Assembly: GCA_024641445.1 (NCBI GenBank)
Contig: JAHEDA010000120.1
Coordinates: 1 to 7,245, forward strand
Direction of reading: 5' to 3'
Length of the DNA: 7,245 nucleotides
Source of the DNA: Gammaproteobacteria bacterium
GTDB lineage: Bacteria; Pseudomonadota; Gammaproteobacteria; UBA6429; Thiohalophilaceae
The position numbers and the translations under genes are program-made. A model generated the notes under the pieces. It was given only the letters and a program-made list of their open reading frames with translations, had not been told where the DNA came from and did no database searches. Numbering within the stretch: position 1 is the first letter of the stretch; the number at the start of each line of letters is the position of its first letter. This document shows positions 1-6,612 of the stretch, in pieces.

Positions 1-1033
1 CATGCGGTTGATTCACCATCCCATTCCAGGCCCCGATATCTCTTTCACTAAACCCCAGGGCAGTGAAATCCTTGACCAGGACTTCGGGGTTGAAGATACG
101 CATAACCAACTTCTCACCGAAGGCAGTGGGCATGGTGGAGAGACGCAACTCGATCTCCGCGCCATCCGGCATCTTGGTCTTGATACGACCATCCTGTGGA
201 CGACGCTTCTCCACCACATCCATTCGGCCGAGGACCTTGATGCGACTGGTTACCACCGCCATCACGGGAGTCGGCATCTCATTGACCAGGTGCAAGACAC
301 CGTCGATACGGAAACGAATCTTGCTGATATCGCGTCGTGGTTCCAGGTGAATATCGCTGGCTCGTTGGTCAAAGGCATATTGCAATAGCCAGTCCACCAG
401 ATGCACGACACTTTGATCATTGGTATCAAGACGCCCCGCCTTGCCCAGCTCAATCAATTGCTCAAAATTGGAGACCCCCGGCATACCCTGGCCGCTGGTC
501 TCGCTGGTGGCCCGACGAATCGAATGACTAACACTGTAAAACTCATTCAGGTAACGCGAGATATCAACCGGATTGGCAATCACGCGCTCAATCTGCAGCC
601 CCGTGACATGACTAAGCTCGTGCTCCCAACTGCGAACATAAGGCTCGGCTGTCGCAACGATGACCTTGTCCTTTTCAACCTTGATGGGGAGTATCTTGAA
701 GCGGTTGGCATAGGCGGCCGAGACCACTGCGGTCACCGTGGTGACATCCACCTTGAGTGGGTCAATGCGGAGATAGGGTAATTTACTGCGCTGGGCCAAC
801 CATTGGGTCAGCACCTCTAAATCGAGTTTTTTAGTTGCGTGCTTCTTGTCCGGCCACTCCTGTTGCGCCAGGATGACCATGGCATGTATATCCAGCCGGC
901 CGGTGCGCGCGGGGATTAGAAACTGATCGAGCTGCGCCTTCTCCAGTCGCCCATCACTCACCAGCTCTTCAAGTAACTGGCGAACCTCCAGCTTACGGTC
1001 TGGTTCACTGACATTATATTGAGCCTGTGCCAT
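1..1033 (-). CDS. GspE/PulE/PilB-family secretion or pilus ATPase, N-terminal part (cut by left window edge)
   Basis: I translated this by hand from the reverse strand: 344 codons are open from ATG at 1033 to the window edge. AAGGA lies 5 bases upstream of the ATG. Residues about 70-165 look like the N-terminal domain of type II secretion ATPases (T2SSE_N/MshEN): a stretch around LPYLRIDPLKVD, then RFKILPI and a VTGLQIE-type segment before the linker. Residues 207-320 are the start of the PulE/GspE ATPase domain, with ASDIHLEP (225-232), the FRIDGVL strand (241-247), RRPQDGR (277-283) and RLSTMPTAFGEKLVMR (297-312), all typical of the family. The fragment stops at NQPH, immediately before where the Walker A loop is expected, so nucleotide binding cannot be checked here. 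Such hexameric cytoplasmic ATPases power type II secretion or type IV/MSHA pilus assembly. No pilin, secretin or platform gene is visible, so the machine cannot be named. The family is secure, the subtype is not. Confidence 0.
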   Translation of the reverse strand, partial: MAQAQYNVSEPDRKLEVRQLLEELVSDGRLEKAQLDQFLIPARTGRLDIHAMVILAQQEWPDKKHATKKLDLEVLTQWLAQRSKLPYLRIDPLKVDVTTVTAVVSAAYANRFKILPIKVEKDKVIVATAEPYVRSWEHELSHVTGLQIERVIANPVDISRYLNEFYSVSHSIRRATSETSGQGMPGVSNFEQLIELGKAGRLDTNDQSVVHLVDWLLQYAFDQRASDIHLEPRRDISKIRFRIDGVLHLVNEMPTPVMAVVTSRIKVLGRMDVVEKRRPQDGRIKTKMPDGAEIELRLSTMPTAFGEKLVMRIFNPEVLVKDFTALGFSERDIGAWNGMVNQPH

Positions 1034-1087
1034 AGGGTTCCTTTTGTTGCACAGCAAGACAAGTGGTTCGACTAAGCATAGCAGGCG

Positions 1088-3358
1088 CTAGCGTCCGGCG
1101 CGGATTAAACCACCCAGGCCCGCTTCATTCAGGGCACTATTCAGGCGCAAGCGAATCAGCTTGGCATCATCCATTTCCAGCACCTCGTCAAGAATACTGC
1201 TGGCACGCTGGCGCGTCATATTCCGAATGACCCACTTGACCCGCGCCAGACTCGATGCACTCATGCTTAGGCTATCCACGCCCATGCCGAGCAATAGAAT
1301 CGCCGCGGCCGGGTCGCCCGCCATCTCACCACAGACACTGACCGGCTTGCCCTGTGCATGCGCCCCCTTAACCACCTGTTGCACCGCCATCAGCACCGAG
1401 GGGTGGAGAGAGTCGTAGAGATCGGCAACACGGGAATTATTACGGTCGACCGCCAATAAATACTGGGTCAAGTCATTCGTACCAATCGATATGAATGCAG
1501 CGGCACGCGCCAGCTTTTCTATTTGATACACCGCCGAGGGGACCTCGACCATCACACCCACCTCAGGTATGACTAACTGATCATTTTCCTCACGCAATTC
1601 GGCATAGGCCCGCTGAATCAACAACATCGCCTCATTCAGCTCCTTGATGTCCGAGATCATAGGCAGCAATATCTTCAGATTATTGAGCCCGGCGCTGGCG
1701 CGAATCATGGCACGGGCCTGCACCAGAAAGATTTCGGGGTGGTCAAGGGTAATGCGAATGCCGCGCCATCCGAGAAAGGGATTGTCTTCCTTGATCGGAA
1801 AATACGGCAAGGACTTGTCGCCACCGATATCGAGCGTGCGTAGAGTCACCGGACGAGGGGCGAAGTCTTCGACTACCTTGCGATAAATACGGTACTGATC
1901 CTCCTCACCCGGAAACTGTTGCCGGATCATAAACGGGAACTCGGTACGATACAGTCCAATCCCCTCGGCACCACTATTGAGTGAAGGTGTGATATCTGAA
2001 AGCAGGCCGGTATTGGCATATAGAGGGATATGCAGGCCATCCTGGGTTTCGGCCGGCAGATTCCGCAAGGCCTTCAACTCATCTGACAGCTCGGCCTCTT
2101 CCCGTATCAGCCGTTTGTACTCATTGCAAACCGTATCGCTTGGCGAGATGTAGACAAAGCCACTGTAGCCATCTGCAATCACGCGACTACCATCGACACG
2201 CCCAACCGGCAGGTCGATCACCCCCATGACGGAGGGAATACCCAGCGCACGCGCAAGGATCGATACGTGTGAGGTGCGCGAACCCTTGACCGAGATAACA
2301 CCCTTGAGGCGATCCGAGGGGACCTCTGCCAACATAGAGGCCGCGATCTCTTCACCGACCAACACCGTGTCGTGTGGGTAATCGATAACGCGGTGATTGG
2401 ATTTTTGCAGATACACCAGTATGCGACGACCGAGGTCATAGACATCATCTGCGCGCTCACTCAGATAGGTGTCTTCCATGGCCTCAAACACCTTAACGTG
2501 TTCAAGAATCGTTTCACGCAAGGCGCCCTGGGCCCAATTATTATTCCGAATGCGATCTTCAGTGGCATTGACCAAGGTATCGCTGTCGAGCATCAAGGAA
2601 TAGGCATCGAACAGGGCCCTGTCTTCCGCCGGGAGTAGATCCTGTACCCGCGCCGATAGGGTCAGGATGTCCTGCTTTACCGCGGCCAGGGCATTACGAA
2701 AGAGGGTCAACTCGCCCTCGATATCCTTGGCCTTTCGATTGGGGACCGACTCAAGATCGGCGGGGGGATAAATGACGACTGCACTACCCAGCACGACGCC
2801 AGGGGCACCTGGAACGCCCAGCAGAGGTCGCGCATCACGCGTCGTCTCATGTTGCCCCAACAGGCGATCGATCTCACCACTCGCGTCGGCATGCGCCATG
2901 GCACCCGCTAATTGTGCGGCGATAGTTATAAGAAGGGTGAGATTCTCTTCGTCAAAACGCTGTTTCTTTTTCTGCTGCACCACCAACACGCCGAGGACGC
3001 GGCGATGGTGAATAATCGGTACACCGAGAAACCCGTGAAATTTTTCTTCTCCAGACTCGGGGAAGTAGTGATACCGCGTATGTGAAGGGGCATCTTCAAG
3101 ATTGATCGGTTCGGCTCGCTCACCGACGAGTCCCACCAGGCCGTGTTTAAAGTCGAGTCTGACCTTTCCAACCGCCTCGATATTGAGGCCTTCAGTTGCC
3201 ATCAATACATGTTTTTTTTGCGTATCGTCCGAGAGATACACCGAGCAGACATCGGCATTGATCGCCTTACGTACCCGCGCAACGATGATCAATAGTGCCT
3301 GATCCAAATTCTTGGCACTGTTGACCTCCTGGATAATGCGGCGCAGGGTATCGAGCAT
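1088..3358 (-). CDS. ptsP: Phosphoenolpyruvate-protein phosphotransferase PtsP (Enzyme I of the nitrogen PTS)
   Basis: 756 residues, close to the roughly 748 of E. coli PtsP, so full length. EI-Ntr takes phosphate from phosphoenolpyruvate and passes it to NPr and then to EIIA-Ntr, linking nitrogen and carbon status to regulation in the cytoplasm. Residues about 15-155 form the N-terminal GAF domain that distinguishes PtsP from sugar-PTS Enzyme I. The central part carries the phospho-histidine motif SRTSHVSILAR, with His364 as the predicted phosphorylated residue. The C-terminal PEP-binding barrel shows GIGLYRTEF (466-474), RTLDIGGDK (507-515), NPFLGWRGIR (526-535), EVGVMVEVPSA (599-609), GTNDLTQY (626-633) and SVCGEMAGD (674-682) with catalytic Cys676. 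All key residues are present. The ATG at 3358 is the only usable start: an in-frame TAA lies eight codons upstream, with no alternative start codon between. The Shine-Dalgarno is weak (GGAG 13 bases away). The gene follows rppH on the same strand, a widely conserved order. Confidence 0.
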   Translation of the reverse strand: MLDTLRRIIQEVNSAKNLDQALLIIVARVRKAINADVCSVYLSDDTQKKHVLMATEGLNIEAVGKVRLDFKHGLVGLVGERAEPINLEDAPSHTRYHYFPESGEEKFHGFLGVPIIHHRRVLGVLVVQQKKKQRFDEENLTLLITIAAQLAGAMAHADASGEIDRLLGQHETTRDARPLLGVPGAPGVVLGSAVVIYPPADLESVPNRKAKDIEGELTLFRNALAAVKQDILTLSARVQDLLPAEDRALFDAYSLMLDSDTLVNATEDRIRNNNWAQGALRETILEHVKVFEAMEDTYLSERADDVYDLGRRILVYLQKSNHRVIDYPHDTVLVGEEIAASMLAEVPSDRLKGVISVKGSRTSHVSILARALGIPSVMGVIDLPVGRVDGSRVIADGYSGFVYISPSDTVCNEYKRLIREEAELSDELKALRNLPAETQDGLHIPLYANTGLLSDITPSLNSGAEGIGLYRTEFPFMIRQQFPGEEDQYRIYRKVVEDFAPRPVTLRTLDIGGDKSLPYFPIKEDNPFLGWRGIRITLDHPEIFLVQARAMIRASAGLNNLKILLPMISDIKELNEAMLLIQRAYAELREENDQLVIPEVGVMVEVPSAVYQIEKLARAAAFISIGTNDLTQYLLAVDRNNSRVADLYDSLHPSVLMAVQQVVKGAHAQGKPVSVCGEMAGDPAAAILLLGMGVDSLSMSASSLARVKWVIRNMTRQRASSILDEVLEMDDAKLIRLRLNSALNEAGLGGLIRAGR

Positions 3359-3490
3359 CTCGCTATAACTTCTCCATTTGCTTTAATTCAAACGCACCAC
3401 GCACGGCAGCACACATCTTCCTTACCGGAATCATTCCAGCCTTACACATAGGGTAATAAACAGGACGTTCGTGCGCGCTATCGCGGGTGC
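3359..3490 (-). other. rppH-ptsP spacer (132 bases) with a possible short leader ORF
   Basis: The spacer lies between the rppH stop and the ptsP start. I see no convincing hairpin followed by a T-run, so no terminator is called. A short reverse-strand reading frame, ATG at 3449 to TAG at 3363-3365 (28 residues, MCKAGMIP...KQMEKL), ends 4 bases before the ptsP ATG. It has no good ribosome site at its first ATG, though an AAGGA lies just 2 bases before an internal ATG at 3413. Since ptsP itself has a poorly spaced ribosome site, translation of such a leader could feed ptsP by coupling. This is inference only; the peptide resembles nothing I know and may be chance. Confidence 0.
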
Positions 3491-3991
3491 TCAGGATTGC
3501 GCCGACCTCACACTCGTCTCGTCCACGAGCAAGGGTGCCAACTCTTTGAGTGCACGTCGGTAGACACCACGCTTGAACGCAACAACCTGTCGAACCGGCG
3601 ACCAGTAATCGATCCAGCGCCAACGATCAAACTCCGGTGTGACGCTACTATCCAGGCACACATTGTGCTCTCCGCTCACGAGGCGCAACATAAACCAGAT
3701 TTGTTTTTGGCCAATACAGAGGGGTTTGTTGTGATGACGCATCAAGCGCTTGGGGATCTGATACCGCAGCCAATCGCGCGTGCACCCCATGATCTCCACA
3801 TCGTCAGCGCTGAGCCCAATCTCCTCGTTGAGCTCACGAAACAGCGCCTGCTGCGGGGTCTCTTCCTCTCGAATGCCGCCCTGGGGAAACTGCCAGGCCT
3901 CTTCGCCGATTCGGCGCGCCCAGAATAGCCGCCCGTCACCATTACATATGATGATACCGACGTTGGCTCTGTATCCTTCATTATCAATCAC
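3491..3991 (-). CDS. rppH: RNA pyrophosphohydrolase RppH (Nudix hydrolase)
   Basis: RppH converts the 5' triphosphate end of mRNA to monophosphate, which opens the transcript to RNase E. From the GTG at 3991 the protein has 166 residues (E. coli about 176) and starts MIDNEGYRANVGIIICN, matching the family's conserved N-terminus. The Nudix box is intact: G38, E44, R52, E53, E56, E57, G59, L60. With this start the catalytic glutamates fall at 53, 56 and 57, the same numbers as in E. coli RppH, which is my main reason for choosing it. AAAGAG 8 bases upstream can serve as ribosome site. Other family hallmarks are WQFPQGGI (33-40), TRDWLRYQIPKR (71-82), CIGQKQIWF (92-100), TPEFDRWRW (118-126) and VRQVVAFKRGVYRR (133-146). 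The frame also stays open to ATGs at 4039 and 4066, which would add 16 or 25 unconserved residues; those starts are less likely. The C-terminal tail is shorter than in E. coli. Identity is secure, the exact start less so. Confidence 0.
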   Translation of the reverse strand: MIDNEGYRANVGIIICNGDGRLFWARRIGEEAWQFPQGGIREEETPQQALFRELNEEIGLSADDVEIMGCTRDWLRYQIPKRLMRHHNKPLCIGQKQIWFMLRLVSGEHNVCLDSSVTPEFDRWRWIDYWSPVRQVVAFKRGVYRRALKELAPLLVDETSVRSAQS

Positions 3992-3999
3992 TTGCAAAG

Positions 4000-4005
4000 C
4001 TCTTT
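4000..4005 (-). promoter_or_regulatory. Putative ribosome-binding site deciding the GTG start of rppH
   Basis: AAAGAG on the reverse strand sits 8 bases before the GTG at 3991. Neither ATG further upstream in this frame (4039, 4066) has a comparable purine-rich site at normal spacing. Together with the conserved protein N-terminus this supports the GTG start. Confidence 0.
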
Positions 4006-4041
4006 GGGGGCAGTTTGTGAACTCAATTGATTGTTTCATAA

Positions 4042-4062
4042 GACAGCCAGCCGGGCAATGTC
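4042..4062 (-). repeat. Imperfect inverted repeat upstream of rppH
   Basis: The arms GACA-GCC and GGC-(AA)-TGTC pair over seven bases with a two-base bulge and a five-base loop. In an rppH transcript starting further upstream this could fold as a leader hairpin. There is no following T-run on either strand, so it is not a terminator. It could be chance. Confidence 0.
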
Positions 4063-4108
4063 TCATCTATATGGTATGGAGGCCAATTTCTCTCCCTGGC
4101 AAGTCCGA

Positions 4109-4139
4109 TCGACATTCGAGCCGAAGACTGGGCTATCAT
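4109..4139 (+). promoter_or_regulatory. Weak candidate sigma-70 promoter for the HAD-permease-ATPase operon
   Basis: TCGACA (like TTGACA) and TATCAT (like TATAAT) are separated by 19 bases. Transcription would start near 4146, leaving a leader of roughly 27 bases before the GTG at 4173. The spacer is longer than the usual 17, and such matches occur by chance, so confidence is low. Confidence 0.
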
Positions 4140-4159
4140 GCCGCGTTTTAGGGCAAACT

Positions 4160-4166
4160 AGGGGGA
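4160..4166 (+). promoter_or_regulatory. Ribosome-binding site supporting the GTG start of the HAD phosphatase
   Basis: AGGGGGA lies 6 bases before GTG 4173. A nearer ATG at 4168 is in another frame and does not read the conserved protein, so GTG is the start. Confidence 0.
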
Positions 4167-4172
4167 AATGAC

Positions 4173-4856
4173 GTGGCACTGGCCATATTTGACCTGGACA
4201 ACACCCTGTTGAAGGGAGATAGCGATTACCTCTGGGGACGCTTCCTGGCGCAAGAGGGCATCGTCGATGGCGAGCGCTTTGAACGCGAAAATCAGCGCTT
4301 TTATGACCTCTATAAAGCTGGGGAATTAGACATTCAGGAATTTCTCGCCTTCAGTCTGCAAGCGCTGGCTGCAAATACCCCGGCGACCCTGGACGCACTC
4401 CACCGTCGCTTTATGCAGGAGGCCATCCTGCCGATCATCCTGCCCGCCGCTCGCCATCTGCTGGCGGAACACCGGCAGCGGAGAGATACCCTCTTGATCA
4501 TCACCGCGACCAATCGTTTCGTCACGGAACCCATTGCCCGTGAGCTAGGGGTCGATGACCTCCTCGCCACCGACCCGGAGAGGCTCAATGGTCGATACAC
4601 GGGCCGAGTCAGCGGCACCCCGTGCTTCCGCGAGGGCAAGATCCAGCGCCTGCAGCAATGGCTGGCGACTAAGCCTCACCCTATGACAGGCAGCTATTTT
4701 TACAGTGACTCCCTCAATGACATCCCCCTCCTGGAACAGGTCGAAAACCCGGTGGCGGTTGACCCGGACGAGACCCTGGCGCAACACGCCGAGATGCGAG
4801 GCTGGCGCATCCTGAGCCTACGCGCGGGACCCGAACCGGTTGAGATCAAGGCCTAA
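4173..4856 (+). CDS. HAD-superfamily subfamily IB phosphatase (SerB-like)
   Basis: 227 residues from GTG, a cytoplasmic phosphatase of the HAD-IB group related to phosphoserine phosphatase. All four HAD motifs are visible: motif I DLDNT with nucleophile Asp7 and acid/base Asp9; motif II ITAT with Thr111; motif III Lys156 in FREGKIQRL; motif IV YSDSLND with Asp179 and Asp183. The cap region between motifs I and II (about 15-95) is helical and contains GDSDYLWGRF, characteristic of the IB hydrolases commonly found beside rppH. The enzyme should therefore be active on a small phosphorylated metabolite, but the substrate cannot be read from the sequence, and SerB itself is only one option. It is divergent from rppH and its TAA overlaps the next ATG by one base, so it is probably translated together with the permease. 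A role with the transporter, such as dephosphorylating an imported or salvaged nucleotide-loop intermediate, is speculation. Confidence 0.
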   Translation: MALAIFDLDNTLLKGDSDYLWGRFLAQEGIVDGERFERENQRFYDLYKAGELDIQEFLAFSLQALAANTPATLDALHRRFMQEAILPIILPAARHLLAEHRQRRDTLLIITATNRFVTEPIARELGVDDLLATDPERLNGRYTGRVSGTPCFREGKIQRLQQWLATKPHPMTGSYFYSDSLNDIPLLEQVENPVAVDPDETLAQHAEMRGWRILSLRAGPEPVEIKA

Positions 4857-5836
4857 TGCCCCTGAGACCCTACGCCTTTTTCAGCCTGCTAGGGCTGTTG
4901 ACGATCCTTAGCCTGGGCCTGGCGCTCAGCCTTGGAAGTGTCGGCCTTACCCCAAGCGACCTACTCAAGGCAATCGAGGGAGACAGCAACACCCTCGCGA
5001 GCCAAATCGTGCTTGACCTGCGTCTGCCGCGGGCCGTGAACGGCTTTGCCGTGGGCGGCCTGTTGGCGCTGGCGGGTGCCTTGATGCAGGTCTTGCTGCG
5101 CAACCCCCTCGCCGACCCTTACATCCTGGGTGTCTCGGGTGGTGCGGCTGTGTTCACCCTGCTCGCCATCCTGCTCGGACTCAGCGGTATTGCCTTACAC
5201 CTGAGCGCATTCGGTGGCGCCCTCCTGGCCATGATCCTGGTATTTGGTCTGGCACAACGACGCGGCAACTGGAGCCCAGCCAAACTCCTGCTCACGGGAG
5301 TGGTGATGACCTCCGGGTGGGGCGCACTCACAGGTTTCATTCTCAGCATCAGCCCGGAGCGTGCCCTGCACGGTATGCTGTTTTGGCTTATGGGTGACCT
5401 GGCGGACAGTAGTCGGCCTAGCCTGGGAGTCACCGTGCTCTTTATCACCCTACTGGGGAGTCTCCCCCTTGCCCGCGCCCTCAACATCCTTAGCTTTGGC
5501 GAATTGCAAGCGGCGAGCCTGGGGGTCAACATCGCCAGACTGCGCATCCTCCTCTATCTATTGGCCTCACTTATGACGGCCATGGCCGTCACCCTCGCTG
5601 GCAGCGTGGGATTTGTTGGCCTGGTTGTCCCACATCTATTACGACTGCTCGGCTGCCGTGACCACCGCCTGTTACTGCCCGCGAGCGTCCTCATGGGGGG
5701 GAGTCTGTTAGTGATTGCCGACACCCTCGCCCGCACCCTGCTCGCGCCCAGCCAACTCCCCGTGGGTATCCTGTCGGCGCTGATTGGGGTGCCGATCTTT
5801 CTGTACCTGTTACAGCGCAATGAGGTCAGGGTCTGA
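4856..5836 (+). CDS. BtuC/FecCD-type ABC importer permease (probable cobalamin; haem or siderophore possible)
   Basis: 326 residues, the same length as E. coli BtuC, and strongly hydrophobic with about ten predicted membrane helices. It forms the inner-membrane channel of a type II ABC importer. Family landmarks are LPRAVNGFAVGGLLALAGALMQ starting at residue 57, followed by LLRNPLADPYILGVSGGA (80-97); the coupling segment GELQAASLGVN (215-225) that docks on the ATPase; GSVGFVGLVVPHLLRLLG (249-266); and LPVGILSALIGVPIFLYLL near the C-terminus (301-319). The first helix (about 7-28) serves as membrane anchor. The ATG at 4856 overlaps the upstream TAA (TAATG), with AAGG 4 bases before it; the stop overlaps the ATPase start. 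BtuC, FecCD and HmuU permeases are hard to separate by eye. I favour cobalamin from general likeness and length, but no substrate-binding protein, receptor or cobalamin gene is present to confirm it. Confidence 0.
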   Translation: MPLRPYAFFSLLGLLTILSLGLALSLGSVGLTPSDLLKAIEGDSNTLASQIVLDLRLPRAVNGFAVGGLLALAGALMQVLLRNPLADPYILGVSGGAAVFTLLAILLGLSGIALHLSAFGGALLAMILVFGLAQRRGNWSPAKLLLTGVVMTSGWGALTGFILSISPERALHGMLFWLMGDLADSSRPSLGVTVLFITLLGSLPLARALNILSFGELQAASLGVNIARLRILLYLLASLMTAMAVTLAGSVGFVGLVVPHLLRLLGCRDHRLLLPASVLMGGSLLVIADTLARTLLAPSQLPVGILSALIGVPIFLYLLQRNEVRV

Positions 5837-6603
5837 TGTCCACGCTGGCGATCCATAATTTACAGTTAGGCGTGCGGGACCGAACGCTCTGCGACGACCT
5901 CTCCGTACTGTTCAATGCCGGTGAGGCATGGGCTATCCTCGGCCCCAATGGCAGTGGCAAGACCACCCTCCTGCACACCCTGGCGGGCCTGTGCCATCCC
6001 ATCGCCGGTAAAATCCGCTTAGGCGAACACGATATTTTCAACCTCCCCCCACGCCAACGCGCACGCCTGCTGGGCCTACTCCCGCAAGAACATACGGATG
6101 TCTTTCCCGGCACCGTTGCCGAGGCCGTGCTGGCGGGTCGACACCCATACAAAGGCCTATGGCAGTGGGAAAACGAGGGCGACTATCGCGCAATGCAAAC
6201 GGCCTTACGGCAAGTAGACCTAGAGGGACTCGAACAACGTCGGCTCACCTCACTCTCCGGTGGTGAACGCCAGCGCGTAGCCATCGCAACCCTGTTGGTC
6301 CAGGCCCCGCCGATAATGCTGTTGGATGAGCCGACCAATCACCTTGACCCAAAACACCAACTCCTGTTGCTACGGCATTTGCAGGTACTGGTACAGACTC
6401 AGGGACGAGGCGCGATCATGGTCCTGCACGATTTTAATCTGGCCGCGCGCTTTTGCACGCACGCGATACTGCTCTACGGGGATGGCAGGTGCCTTGCGGG
6501 TTCGGTGAGTGAGGTAGTACAGGAGGAACCGCTTAGCCAGCTATACGATTGTCAAATACAACGGCTCGAACTGGACGGGCGTGTGATATTTTATGGGGCC
6601 TGA
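5836..6603 (+). CDS. ABC importer ATPase (BtuD/FecE/HmuV type)
   Basis: 255 residues, a complete nucleotide-binding subunit that drives the permease encoded just upstream. Motifs in order: Walker A GPNGSGKT (36-43), Q-loop Gln84 in LLPQE, signature LSGGERQ (140-146), Walker B IMLLDEP (160-166) with catalytic Glu165, D-loop NHLD (168-171) and switch His198 in VLHDFNLA. The segment around VFPGTVAEAVLAGRHPY (89-105) is typical of ATPases paired with BtuC/FecCD permeases. Its ATG overlaps the permease TGA by one base (TGATG), with GAGG and AGGG just upstream, so the two are very probably co-translated and form one complex at the cytoplasmic face. The C-terminal segment with QLYDCQIQRLELDGRVIFYGA resembles the short tail of this group. 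All catalytic residues are present. Substrate specificity rests on the missing binding protein; cobalamin is the favoured guess. Confidence 0.
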   Translation: MSTLAIHNLQLGVRDRTLCDDLSVLFNAGEAWAILGPNGSGKTTLLHTLAGLCHPIAGKIRLGEHDIFNLPPRQRARLLGLLPQEHTDVFPGTVAEAVLAGRHPYKGLWQWENEGDYRAMQTALRQVDLEGLEQRRLTSLSGGERQRVAIATLLVQAPPIMLLDEPTNHLDPKHQLLLLRHLQVLVQTQGRGAIMVLHDFNLAARFCTHAILLYGDGRCLAGSVSEVVQEEPLSQLYDCQIQRLELDGRVIFYGA

Positions 6604-6612
6604 AACAGCGAG

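Larger units (their letters stand above)
3992..4172. promoter_or_regulatory. Divergent intergenic region between rppH and the HAD-phosphatase operon
   Basis: This 181-base gap must carry promoters for both divergent blocks unless they are read from further away. For the rightward operon a weak sigma-70-like pair is visible: TCGACA at 4109-4114 and TATCAT at 4134-4139. Each matches five of six consensus bases, but the 19-base spacer is long. For rppH no pair stands out. An imperfect inverted repeat (4042-4062) lies in the rppH leader. No cobalamin riboswitch could be recognised despite the likely vitamin transporter downstream. No operator for a known regulator is called. Confidence 0.

Noticed and set aside
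2..781. Forward-strand open frames at 2-388 and 401-781
   Set aside because: They are antisense shadows of the GspE/PilB-type gene, which has clear family motifs on the reverse strand; their translations resemble no family.
1034..1087. Terminator or promoter between ptsP and the GspE/PilB-type gene
   Set aside because: No stem-loop with T-run and no convincing promoter pair in these 54 bases; only the ribosome site (AAGGA) is clear.
3497..3928. 143-residue forward frame opposite rppH
   Set aside because: It lies antisense to the Nudix domain, has no recognisable motif and no ribosome site I can support.
4117..4134. Sequence AGCCGAAGACTGGGC upstream of the importer operon, recalling a cobalamin-riboswitch B12 box
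   Set aside because: It needs a deletion and mismatches to fit the box, and the long conserved core expected before it is not recognisable in 3992-4117.
5119..5547. 142-residue reverse frame inside the permease gene
   Set aside because: Arg/Pro/Ser-rich low-information translation typical of a shadow frame of a GC-rich membrane protein gene.
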